Positions 6,184 to 13,121 of a DNA stretch of 23,390 nucleotides are shown here, in pieces. A program made the position numbers and the translations under genes. This stretch comes from DASXVX01 sp036504075 (GTDB lineage: Bacteria; Bacillota; Sulfobacillia; Symbiobacteriales; Symbiobacteriaceae): contig DASXVX010000093.1 in NCBI GenBank assembly GCA_036504075.1, positions 1-23,390 of the forward strand. Direction: 5' to 3'. The notes under the pieces are model-generated. The model was not told the DNA's origin. It saw nothing but the letters and a program-made list of their open reading frames with translations, and made no database searches. The first letter of the stretch is position 1, and the number at the start of each line of letters is the position of its first letter.

Positions 6184-7779
6184 TCAGGATGCCGCTTCAT
6201 CCTTCAAAACGAGGTCGGCGGCCAATTGGTTCTGTACCGCCGCCCCACTCTTCGAAAGATAATACGTCAAACTGTCCGAAAGCGCCTGCCAGGAAGCCTC
6301 CAGGATATTCGTTGAGACGCCCACCGTCCCCCAGGTACTCTGCCCATCGCCGGATTCGATCAGTACCCGGACCAGTGCCTCAGTCCCCTCCGAGCCCTCC
6401 AGCACCCGAACCTTGTAGTCCAGGAGCCGAACCCCGGCCACCGCGGGGTACACCTCCGCCAGCGCCTTGCGGAGCGCCAGGTCCAGGGCGTTGACCGGCC
6501 CGTCCCCCTCCGCCGCCGTGTGGACGGTGCGGTCGCCCACCCGGAGCTTGATGCTGGCCTCGCTGGACTCCGGCGCCTCACTGCCGCCGGTGACCAGCAC
6601 CCGGAACCCCAGTAGCGCAAACGGGGCGTCCTCCGACCGGGAGAGCAGCTCCAGGGAGGCCTCCGCCCCCTCGTACTGGTAGCCCTGGTTCTCGCGCTCC
6701 TTGACCAGCTTCACCAGGGCCCCGGCCGCCGAGGCGTCCAGCAGGTCGCCGAACCGGTGGACCAGGTTGGACCGGCCCGCCAGCTCCGAAATCAAGACGT
6801 GCCGCTCGTTGCCCACCGTCTCCGGCGGCATGTGCTCATACATGGCGGCATCTTTCATGAGGGCGCTCACGTGAACCCCGGCCTTGTGCGTGAAGGCGTT
6901 CCGGCCCACGAACGGCTGGGCGTCCCAGGGCGGCAGGTTGGCCAGTTCGCTCACGAACCGGCTCACCGCGGTCAGCTCCTTCAGCTTCCCCGGCAGCAGG
7001 CAAGACCGCCGCATTTTCAGCTCCAGGTTCGGGGCGACGGCGCACAGGTTGGCGTTGCCGCACCGCTCCCCATATCCGTTGATGGTCCCCTGCACCATGG
7101 TGGCCCCCGCCTCCACCGCCGCCAGGCTGACCGCCACGCCGAGGCCGCTGTCGTCGTGGGCGTGAATGCCCAGCCGGGCCCCCGGAAGCGCCGCCGCCAC
7201 TTCGCTCACAATCCGGGCCGCCTCCCCAGGCAGGTTGCCCCCGTTCGTATCGCAGAGCACCAGCCAGTTCGCCCCGGACTCAAAGGCCGCCCGGAATGTC
7301 GCCAGCGCGTACGCCGGGTTCGCCCGGTAGCCGTCGAAGAAGTGCTCGCCGTCGTAAATCACTTCCCGCCCCTGCTGCCGCAGGTAGGCCACCGACTCCC
7401 GGACCATCCGCAGGTTCTCCTCCAGGGTGACGCCCAGGCCGCGGGTCACGTGAAACTCCCAGCTCTTCCCGAAAATCGTCACCGTCTCCGTGCCGGCCGC
7501 CAGCAGTGCGGCCAGCGTCGGGTCCTGCTCCGGGCTGAGACCTGCCCGGCAGGTGCTGGAAAACGCGACCGCCCGGGCGTGGCGCAGGGGCTGAAGCCGC
7601 AGCTCGGCAAAAAACTCCTCGTCCTTGGGATTGGAGCCGGGCCACCCGCCCTCAACGTAGGGCATGCCCAGGGAGTCCAACCGCCGGGCGATGCGCAGCT
7701 TATCTTCCACGCTATAAGAAATCCCGGCTCGCTGCGCACCGTCCCGCAGCGTGGTGTCATACAGGGTCACAGACTGCAT
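6184..7779 (-). CDS. cimA: (R)-citramalate synthase
   Basis: A 531-aa enzyme condensing pyruvate and acetyl-CoA to (R)-citramalate, the first step of the threonine-independent route to 2-oxobutanoate and isoleucine. The HMGL-like TIM barrel shows DTTLRDGAQ (8-16), DTNGG (177-181) and the metal-binding HAHDD (206-210). The C-terminal third fits the LeuA-type allosteric dimer domain, normally the site of end-product feedback. The length matches the long CimA group rather than homocitrate synthase. The start is taken as the ATG at 7779, 9 bases after AGGGAGG; the ATG at 7785 is two codons earlier but only 3 bases from the ribosome site. An isoleucine T-box leader lies upstream and supports CimA over 2-isopropylmalate synthase. 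The small membrane protein gene follows. Confidence 0.93.
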   Translation of the reverse strand: MQSVTLYDTTLRDGAQRAGISYSVEDKLRIARRLDSLGMPYVEGGWPGSNPKDEEFFAELRLQPLRHARAVAFSSTCRAGLSPEQDPTLAALLAAGTETVTIFGKSWEFHVTRGLGVTLEENLRMVRESVAYLRQQGREVIYDGEHFFDGYRANPAYALATFRAAFESGANWLVLCDTNGGNLPGEAARIVSEVAAALPGARLGIHAHDDSGLGVAVSLAAVEAGATMVQGTINGYGERCGNANLCAVAPNLELKMRRSCLLPGKLKELTAVSRFVSELANLPPWDAQPFVGRNAFTHKAGVHVSALMKDAAMYEHMPPETVGNERHVLISELAGRSNLVHRFGDLLDASAAGALVKLVKERENQGYQYEGAEASLELLSRSEDAPFALLGFRVLVTGGSEAPESSEASIKLRVGDRTVHTAAEGDGPVNALDLALRKALAEVYPAVAGVRLLDYKVRVLEGSEGTEALVRVLIESGDGQSTWGTVGVSTNILEASWQALSDSLTYYLSKSGAAVQNQLAADLVLKDEAAS

Positions 7780-7809
7780 CGCCATCAACCTCCCTGGTAT
7801 GTGAAAACA

Positions 7810-8108
7810 TAAAGCCCCCGTCCCAAATGCTTGGGACGGGGGCTTAATCGCCTCCGTGTTACCACCCAGCTTGCCACAACCTAAAAAAGGGTGCAGCCGC
7901 TCTTTCACAGGCACCAACATGCCTGCCTCCCGGTTAACGGCGGAGGATGCCGGCCACGCCTATCCCAAACGGGACTCGGATGGCAGCTCGAAGGGGATGT
8001 TCGCCGGGGCGCCGTGCGGAACTTGCAGCACCCCGGGGTCCGGGGGATCCGCTCTCTGAAACGGCAAGGGCCGGGTACTCTTCCTTCTCATCACTTTTCG
8101 TAGGTATT
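7810..8108 (-). ncRNA. T-box riboswitch leader, probable isoleucine specificity
   Basis: On the minus strand the leader starts with GATGAGAAGGAAGAGTA (Stem I, purine-rich with the AGTA loop). It continues through AGAGAGC and the distal GGTGCTGCAAG...CCGCAC loops, reaches GAAC-ATC-CCCTTCGAGC, and carries the T-box core GGGTGGTAACACGGA at 7867-7853. A terminator (7812-7845) follows directly. The triplet after GAAC, ATC at 7998-7996, is in the usual specifier position and reads isoleucine. Uncharged tRNA-Ile would stabilise the antiterminator and let cimA be transcribed. The T-box is very secure; the specifier was placed by eye. Confidence 0.92.
7812..7845 (-). terminator. T-box regulatory terminator
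   Basis: A perfect 14-bp G+C-rich stem (7812-7825 with 7832-7845) ends in TTTATGTTTT on the minus strand. It overlaps the antiterminator side of the T-box and lies about 30 bases before cimA, so it is the switchable terminator. Confidence 0.92.
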
Positions 8109-8115
8109 AGGTAGG

Positions 8116-8144
8116 ATTATATGGAAGGGCCGCCTGTCTGTCAA
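8116..8144 (-). promoter_or_regulatory. Consensus sigma-A promoter of the T-box/cimA operon
   Basis: On the minus strand TTGACA (8144-8139) and TATAAT (8121-8116) are separated by exactly 17 bases. Both hexamers match the consensus fully. Transcription would start near 8109, at the beginning of the T-box Stem I. This predicts strong initiation with control exerted by attenuation. Confidence 0.92.
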
Positions 8145-8145
8145 G

Positions 8146-8302
8146 AGGTAATGTTAGGCGAACTTGATGTGACTCTGGTGTGGTTTTCTGTACAGGACGA
8201 AACAGCGAACGCGGAAAACCCGGCTCATTATGGAGCGTTTGTGGGGCGTCTTTACCAAGTACATCAGGGAGCCGGGCGTTGATCTGTGACATGATTGGAT
8301 CC
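8146..8302. other. Gap between cimA promoter and hydrolase gene
   Basis: This stretch has no convincing gene. A 19-codon open frame begins with ATG at about 8229 on the plus strand, but it has no ribosome site and could be a decayed fragment. No terminator is visible for the hydrolase gene that ends at 8303. Confidence 0.4.
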
Positions 8303-9079
8303 TCACGTGCCCGTGCCGGCCCCGACGAAGGTCAACGCCTGGCCGTCTTCGGGGATGAGGACCCGATCCCGGAGCCCCCGGCGGGCCAGGTCAGCCCGCA
8401 GTCCCTCACGGGTGAGCAGGCAATGGTTGACGGCTTCCATATGGACGGCTACCACAGCCGCATCCGGAGCCGTCTGGCACACCTGCGCCACGTCCTGGCC
8501 ATCCATTGTGATGGGACGGCCGATCCGGAACTGGGCTGCTCCGGCATTGACGACCACCACATCGGGACGGAAGGTCTCCAGGGCCTCCCTGACGTACTCA
8601 CACCAGACGGTATCACCGGCGATGTACAGGGCCGGCTCGGCCTCGGCCCGGAGGACAAAGCCGGACACGGTGCCCATCCCCTTCCCGATGAGGCCGACGC
8701 CGTGCTTGCCGTTGGTTCGGGCAATCTCGATGCCTGCGTGCTCGACGGCATCCGGCACGGGCAGCACCGTTCGGAAACCCAGTTCCTGCAACCGGCCGGC
8801 ATCACCGGGCTGGCACAGCACCGGCAGATGCTTCGGCAGCAAGGCCGCCGCCGCATCGTCGAAATGGTCGCGGTGCAGATGGGTAACCAGAACGGCATCG
8901 ACGCCGTCCAGGAGGGCCGGAAGCGGCATGGGCAGGGAAACCAGGGGGAAACGGCGGTCATTGGCCGCGATCGGAATCGGGGCCATGGCGCCTGCATCGC
9001 TCAACATGGGATCCACCAGGATGCGACGGCCACCAAGGTCCACTAGCAAGGTAGCGTGCCGAACGAGCCTGATCTGCAT
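8303..9079 (-). CDS. MBL-fold (UPF0173-like) metal-dependent hydrolase
   Basis: A 258-aa metallo-beta-lactamase-fold protein. The zinc motif HxHxDH is present as THLHRDHFDD (His67, His69, Asp71, His72). An N-terminal IRLVRHATLLVDLGGRRILVDP segment and a later YIAGDTVW are typical of the fold and supply further metal ligands. The closest group is the UPF0173/UlaG-like branch of metal-dependent hydrolases. The substrate is not predictable. The ATG at 9079 is chosen because GGAGGT lies 7 bases before it; an ATG at 9106 has no ribosome site. It is divergent from an Lrp/AsnC regulator gene, with about 120 bases between the starts, which suggests it may be that regulator's target. Confidence 0.85.
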   Translation of the reverse strand: MQIRLVRHATLLVDLGGRRILVDPMLSDAGAMAPIPIAANDRRFPLVSLPMPLPALLDGVDAVLVTHLHRDHFDDAAAALLPKHLPVLCQPGDAGRLQELGFRTVLPVPDAVEHAGIEIARTNGKHGVGLIGKGMGTVSGFVLRAEAEPALYIAGDTVWCEYVREALETFRPDVVVVNAGAAQFRIGRPITMDGQDVAQVCQTAPDAAVVAVHMEAVNHCLLTREGLRADLARRGLRDRVLIPEDGQALTFVGAGTGT

Positions 9080-9198
9080 AGCTCTTACCTCCATCTCGAT
9101 CTTCATCTAGAATGGTATCGGACCTTCCACACAAAGGCCATTGTCGCAGAGAAGAGATGTGGTCCAGCCACTTTCAAGTTGAAAGGAACGCATAACAT

Positions 9199-9612
9199 AT
9201 GCTTGATCAGACCGATCTGGCCATTCTGGACCTGTTGAAGAAGAACGCCCGCCTGACCTGGAAAGAGGTCGGTCAGCGGGTGCACCTGACTGGGCAAGCT
9301 GTGGCGGGACGCATCGCCCGATTGCAGGAACTGGGCGTGCTGAAGGGCTTCACTGTGCAGGTGGACGGAGAAAAGCTAGGGCAGCCTGTTCTCGCCTTCA
9401 TAACAGTTTTCATGCAGTCCGCCGACCACCTGAGCTTCCGCTCGTTTCTGACCCGCGAGCCCGAGGTGGAGGAAGCGTTTCGGATCAGCGGCGACGGGTG
9501 CTATTGGCTGCGGGTCCGGTGCTCCACGCAACAGGAATTGACGGCTTTCCTGGACCGGGTTCTGGCGTTTGGCAACTACAGCGTCAACCTGAACCTGGAT
9601 CGCGTGAAATAG
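9199..9612 (+). CDS. Lrp/AsnC-family transcriptional regulator
   Basis: A 137-aa protein of standard Lrp/AsnC layout. Residues 1-55 form the winged helix-turn-helix (DQTDLAILDLLKKNARLTW, then VGQRVHLTGQAVAGRIARL). Residues 60-137 form the RAM ligand-binding and oligomerisation domain (GDGCYWLRVRC...LTAFLDRVLAFG). Such proteins sense amino acids or related small molecules and bind as dimers or octamers. The ATG follows GAAAGG at about 12 bases spacing, a modest ribosome site. The gene faces away from the MBL hydrolase, so both could share a controlled intergenic region. The effector is unknown. Confidence 0.92.
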   Translation: MLDQTDLAILDLLKKNARLTWKEVGQRVHLTGQAVAGRIARLQELGVLKGFTVQVDGEKLGQPVLAFITVFMQSADHLSFRSFLTREPEVEEAFRISGDGCYWLRVRCSTQQELTAFLDRVLAFGNYSVNLNLDRVK

Positions 9613-9694
9613 CGTTCGCCGGGCGCCCGGTGGCGACAAGCGAGTGGGAGGGCGGCTGCCAAGCCGCACTCAGGTATCGGGAGCGAGACAGAAG

Positions 9695-10381
9695 CTATCC
9701 CGCCCGCACGAGTAGCGGCAGGAATACCGTGAAGATTAGCAGGTCATTCAGCGCATGGGCGACCATGGCCGGAAGGAGCTTCTGGGAGCGCCTTACGTAA
9801 AGGGTGTACGGAATGGCCCACAGAGTATAGCTCACAAGGCTCATCCAGCCGAAGCCCATCAGATGAATAAGGGCAAAGAGGGGCATGGAGAGGGCGGCTG
9901 CCAGCCATTGGGGTAAGTACTCCCCAAGAACGGCGGGCAGAAAGGCGCGAAAGAGGAATTCCTCGCAGAACCCGGCAGCCAGCACGGACGCTGCCACCGC
10001 CAGGATGAACTCGACGGGCTGGTGCGGGATGATCGCGGCGGTCGCCTTTCCTACCGCCGGAGCCAGATGGAACAGTGCAGTCAGGAGCGCAACACCGCCT
10101 TGTGCAAGGATTTGGGCAGAAACCAGCAGGCCCAGCGGCACCAGGGTCACCTCCCACCACCGCAGGCGGCCCACGGGGAGAAAGGCTCGAAGCGGCCGCG
10201 CAGACCAGCGTAAGTACAGCAAGGCAATGCCGACGGCGAGCAATTCCCCCACCAGCAGGGTCAGAAAGATAGCAGCGGTGATGGAGAGTCCCATGGAGCG
10301 ACTGAACCCGATGAGCTGCTCGAACAAACGAATGCATCCGATGGATAGTCCCCCGGCGACGAGTCCCAGTGGATTGCGCAC
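9695..10381 (-). CDS. CPBP-family intramembrane metalloprotease
   Basis: A 228-aa polytopic membrane protein with about six to seven hydrophobic segments. It carries the CPBP (CAAX protease/bacteriocin-processing) signature: CEEFLFR (Glu140, Glu141, Arg145), a His in motif 2 (His173, FALIHL), and HALND (His209, Asn212) in motif 3. These residues form the intramembrane zinc/catalytic site seen in Rce1-like enzymes. Bacterial members work in prenyl-type processing, bacteriocin immunity or regulated proteolysis, and the specific job cannot be read here. The start is the GTG at 10381, with only a weak ribosome site, so it is uncertain. It converges with the Lrp-type regulator gene and lies 80 bases downstream of the NUDIX gene. 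Confidence 0.88.
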   Translation of the reverse strand: MRNPLGLVAGGLSIGCIRLFEQLIGFSRSMGLSITAAIFLTLLVGELLAVGIALLYLRWSARPLRAFLPVGRLRWWEVTLVPLGLLVSAQILAQGGVALLTALFHLAPAVGKATAAIIPHQPVEFILAVAASVLAAGFCEEFLFRAFLPAVLGEYLPQWLAAALSMPLFALIHLMGFGWMSLVSYTLWAIPYTLYVRRSQKLLPAMVAHALNDLLIFTVFLPLLVRAG

Positions 10382-10463
10382 AGGGTGGAAACGGGTGGCG
10401 ACGGTTTCCGAACGGCCCGTGCCTGCACGCTGGCTAGCCGTCGCTAGATACTGTTAGGCGAAA

Positions 10464-10922
10464 TCAGCGCGATTCGCCGCTGTAGCAATATTGGTGGAGG
10501 ATGGGCTGGACCGGTTCGGAAATCGGATGGGGGAGCTTGTCCGGTTCAAAGAACCTGAGTTCCAGGGCCTCGCCGTCAAGCATGTCGAGCAGGCCGTGAA
10601 AATCATCCGAGACATAAACAGCCGAAACATTAAAAACCTCATCGCCGTTGGGATAGCGGTAGTAAAGCTCCGGACCGGAGAATACGCCCAGCAGGCTCAT
10701 GCTGCCAACCCGCAGGCCGGTTTCTTCGAGAACCTCCCGGCGAGCGGTCTCTTCGAGCGATTCACCGGGTTCCATCATGCCTCCGGGAATGCCCCATGCA
10801 CCGTTATCCGCCCGGCGCATCAGCAAAATGCGGCCAACTTCGTCACGCAGGATCACGCCGGCGCCTACGAATATCACGGGTATATGCCCGACGAGAGACC
10901 GCAACTGCTGCACGTAGTCCAC
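10464..10922 (-). CDS. NUDIX hydrolase
   Basis: A 152-aa NUDIX protein with a complete Nudix box (Gly48-x5-Glu54-x7-Arg62-Glu63-x2-Glu66-Glu67-x-Gly69-Leu) that binds divalent metal and cleaves nucleoside-diphosphate-linked substrates. The N-terminus (DYVQQLRSLVGHIPVIFVGAG) matches the common Bacillota group of about 150 aa. The start is set at the GTG at 10922, 8 bases after AAGGGGG; the reading frame stays open to 11150, but that extension enters the repeat-containing gap and has no family likeness. The substrate is unknown. It may be co-transcribed with the downstream CPBP protease gene. Confidence 0.9.
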   Translation of the reverse strand: MDYVQQLRSLVGHIPVIFVGAGVILRDEVGRILLMRRADNGAWGIPGGMMEPGESLEETARREVLEETGLRVGSMSLLGVFSGPELYYRYPNGDEVFNVSAVYVSDDFHGLLDMLDGEALELRFFEPDKLPHPISEPVQPILHQYCYSGESR

Positions 10923-11357
10923 GCAATGCACCCCCTTTTGTAGATTTGGGCCACCTATTGGTCGCCGGCGGTCTTGACGAAGTTTCATCGGGAGCTGCTC
11001 CGGACTGTTCGTTTTCGTTGGAAGCGTCTGCGGTTTCCCCTGCACACGTGTACAGCCCGGGTTGAAAACGACTACCCGGTGGCTCAAAATGTGTCGGCCA
11101 CCTTTCGGAATGGGTCCGCTAGATTTGAAGACAGGTACACGACCGCTCAAAATGTTGACGGCTCCGGCTCAAAATCCCTCCGGACCGCTGCACCTCGTGC
11201 TCACGACACGTCCAGGCTTGCTCCAGTCATCAGGAGATACCATCCTGACCAGCTGAATCCAATAATAAATTCTATATGTTTACCCAGCAGGAAAATGATC
11301 CCAATAGGTAGAATATAGGAATCGTGCCTATGAATCTACAGATGTGAGGTGCGTGAA
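10923..11357. other. 435-base gene-free gap with mobile-element relics and an AT-rich leader
   Basis: No gene is supported here. The middle holds the GCTCAAAAT direct repeats listed separately. The right end (about 11250-11340) turns AT-rich and contains a small dyad, ATAGG-N7-CCTAT (11315-11331), just before the 220-aa gene; it probably carries that gene's promoter, but no convincing -35/-10 pair was found. Confidence 0.5.
11081..11175. repeat. GCTCAAAAT direct repeats, IS21-like terminal relic
   Basis: GCTCAAAAT occurs three times in the same orientation, at about 11082, 11145 and 11167, twice followed by GT. Several short repeats of this sort at one edge are typical of IS21-family ends, where the transposase binds multiple terminal sites. 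No istA or istB gene is in the window, so this would be an orphan end. The family link is from memory. Confidence 0.4.
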
Positions 11358-12020
11358 ATGCCGAAAAAGGCAAGAAAGCTCCCGTCCGAACCTGTGCCCA
11401 GCGTCCCCGCGGATGACTCCGAAGAGTTCTTCGCCAGTTTCAGCCCCGTGCCCCGGACGATTGAAGAGGTTCGCAAAGGAATGCTCCTGGCGCCGCACTG
11501 CGACATCAACGCACCCGGATTCGTATACAGCAGTGCGGGGTCAACGGACCAGGCCAAAACCGCGGCCCGGGAACGTGAGTTGTCCACGCTGCAGTTCGAG
11601 GCCTTTCGGGCGCTCTTCAGCGACAAAAAACAGTCCCTCCTCGTGGTTCCCGAGGTGGCCTTCGACTCGAACGACCCGGACCTGTACCAGGTATTCTGGT
11701 CGAAGACTCTCGACGAATGGCGTGCCGACCTGGCGCCGGCGCTGGTCTCGAAGGGATGGCGGACCCCCACCGGTATGGTCCGGCGAGTCTGGACATCGCT
11801 CAAGCGCGGTGTCCCCAAGTATGGCACCGCAATTATGCTGGAATTGGCCACCAGCGAAGTCTATGAAGACAGCCGATCCAAGAAGACGAAGCAGCAGCCG
11901 GCAAACGGGGAGGCAGCAGCCCCGAAGGACGGCACTCCGACCACACCGCCGGGACCGGCCGCCGAGAAACCTGTCGCCACCAAGCAGCCGCCTGCCACCG
12001 CCGATAAGCCGGCCGAGTGA
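11358..12020 (+). CDS. Hypothetical protein with charged N-terminus and Pro/Ala-rich tail
   Basis: A 220-aa protein I do not recognise. Residues 1-30 are basic then acidic and Pro-rich (PKKARKLPSEPVPSVPADD). Residues about 30-170 look like one globular domain with conserved-looking aromatic segments (LLVVPEVAFDSNDPDLYQVFW, TLDEWRADLAPALVSKGWRTP, VRRVWTSLKRGVPKYG). The last 50 residues are a disordered Lys/Pro/Ala/Thr tail. No signal peptide or membrane helix is visible, so it is probably cytoplasmic. The ATG at 11358 is preferred because GAGGT lies 7 bases upstream; the frame also opens with a GTG at 11349. It is transcribed alone, away from the relic-containing gap, and converges on the radical SAM gene. 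Confidence 0.7.
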   Translation: MPKKARKLPSEPVPSVPADDSEEFFASFSPVPRTIEEVRKGMLLAPHCDINAPGFVYSSAGSTDQAKTAARERELSTLQFEAFRALFSDKKQSLLVVPEVAFDSNDPDLYQVFWSKTLDEWRADLAPALVSKGWRTPTGMVRRVWTSLKRGVPKYGTAIMLELATSEVYEDSRSKKTKQQPANGEAAAPKDGTPTTPPGPAAEKPVATKQPPATADKPAE

Positions 12021-12039
12021 TTATCCCCACAGCCTGCGA

Positions 12040-12067
12040 CCGCCCCGCCGGGAAACCGGTGGGGCGG
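12040..12067. terminator. Hairpin between convergent genes, probable terminator
   Basis: A 12-bp stem (12040-12051 with 12056-12067, one G-T pair) with a GAAA tetraloop lies between the stop of the 220-aa gene and the stop of the radical SAM gene. It has no clear T tract on either side, so termination is plausible rather than certain. Confidence 0.5.
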
Positions 12068-12103
12068 CTCCATGGGTCGGACAGCTTGTCCGGCCCGCAT
12101 CGG

Positions 12104-12958
12104 CTACTCACGAGATTCACCGTACATCTGGCCGGGCGCCAGCCACTGCGGATACCGGCTGCGCAGGCGGGACCGGACCAGATAGCACAGCTGACAGGCG
12201 TCGGCATAGGTCTCCCCGTCCGGCAGGCCGAAGGTTCTGGCCAGTTCGGCCGGACCACCCGCCAGCAGGGGTGCGACCACCGGGTGCTCCACCGGGTCAT
12301 ACGCCCGGACCAGATCCGCCAGCGGCGTCTCCCAGCAGTTCCCCATCACCAGCCCCTGGCAGAGATGCACCCAGCCGTCCGCGTCCAGATGAACGCGGCT
12401 CGGGTCGTCCAACTGCTCGTAGGGACACCGGTCAAACGTGGACCAGTGCCGGCCGGGCAGGTGCTTCGCCAGGCTGTGCGCGGCCCGGCCCCGGTACTTG
12501 ACGCTGCCTTTGGGACCGGCGTCCACCTGGCTTACCCCGGTGGGAACACCGAGCTTGTCCGCGGCCGCTCGGGCGTTGGCAACCTGGGGGGTGTTCCCAT
12601 GCAAACGGTCATCGCTGACCGTCAGGTCCGCCAGACCAAGCCGGGCCAGCGGCCCCAGCCGGGCTTCCGCCGCCTCAGGCGTGGTGGCCCAGAACGCGTT
12701 CGTGACCACCCCCACGCTCAGGCCCCGCCGACGGGCTTCCCGGACGGCGGCCACCAGCACCTCGTAGCGAAGAAACGGCTCGCCGCCCTCGAAGTACACC
12801 GAATCCACCGTGCCCAGGCGATGGCCTTCGTCAAGCAATCGGCAAACCTGCTCCAAGGTGAAATCGCCCCGGGCCCAGGGGCTGCCAAACACGAAACAGT
12901 GTTCACACGCTCGATTGCACTGGTACGTCAGCAGGAAATGCAGACCGTTCAGAGCCAT
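12104..12958 (-). CDS. Radical SAM protein with C-terminal auxiliary cysteines
   Basis: A 284-aa radical SAM enzyme of the MoaA/PqqE/NifB-like branch. The SAM-cluster motif is Cys14-x3-Cys18-x2-Cys21 (CNRACEHC), followed by FEGGEP (56-61), the SAM-binding GGEP. Five cysteines lie in the C-terminal third (178, 200, 208, 255, 258), enough for one auxiliary [4Fe-4S] cluster of the SPASM/twitch kind used by peptide-modifying and cofactor-making enzymes. The ATG at 12958 is chosen because AGAGGT lies 7 bases before it; the frame is open upstream to 13114 but crosses a terminator. The neighbour upstream on the same strand is a secreted subtilisin. The substrate is unknown; peptide modification is an inference from fold and neighbours. 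Confidence 0.85.
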   Translation of the reverse strand: MALNGLHFLLTYQCNRACEHCFVFGSPWARGDFTLEQVCRLLDEGHRLGTVDSVYFEGGEPFLRYEVLVAAVREARRRGLSVGVVTNAFWATTPEAAEARLGPLARLGLADLTVSDDRLHGNTPQVANARAAADKLGVPTGVSQVDAGPKGSVKYRGRAAHSLAKHLPGRHWSTFDRCPYEQLDDPSRVHLDADGWVHLCQGLVMGNCWETPLADLVRAYDPVEHPVVAPLLAGGPAELARTFGLPDGETYADACQLCYLVRSRLRSRYPQWLAPGQMYGESRE

Positions 12959-13076
12959 AACCACACCTCTTTGGGGGACGGCTGGACGCCGGCTCAAACC
13001 GTTGCACATTCTGTTCTCCACAGCCCGCCCCGGACACCTTCGCAGCATCATCAAATCATTCACACATCGAAAGAAC

Positions 13077-13104
13077 CCGCCCCGCCGGCGCACCGGCAGG
13101 GCGG
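13077..13104 (-). terminator. Terminator after the subtilisin gene
   Basis: A 12-bp G+C-rich stem (13077-13088 with 13093-13104, one mismatch) has a 4-base loop and is followed on the minus strand by GTTCTTTCG. It lies about 20 bases after the protease stop and before the radical SAM gene, arguing for separate transcription. Confidence 0.7.
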
Positions 13105-13121
13105 ATTCAGGCACTGGCGGG

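Noticed and set aside
8152..10462. Shared 11-base word TGTTAGGCGAA at about 8152 and 10451
   Set aside because: Many 11-base matches are expected by chance in a window this size, and the flanks do not match.
10923..11150. N-terminal extension of the NUDIX protein to 11150
   Set aside because: The extra 76 residues have no family likeness and overlap the mobile-element repeats; a GTG with a ribosome site at 10922 gives the standard protein.
12959..13114. N-terminal extension of the radical SAM protein
   Set aside because: The extension would be translated across the subtilisin terminator hairpin, and the ATG at 12958 has a proper ribosome site.
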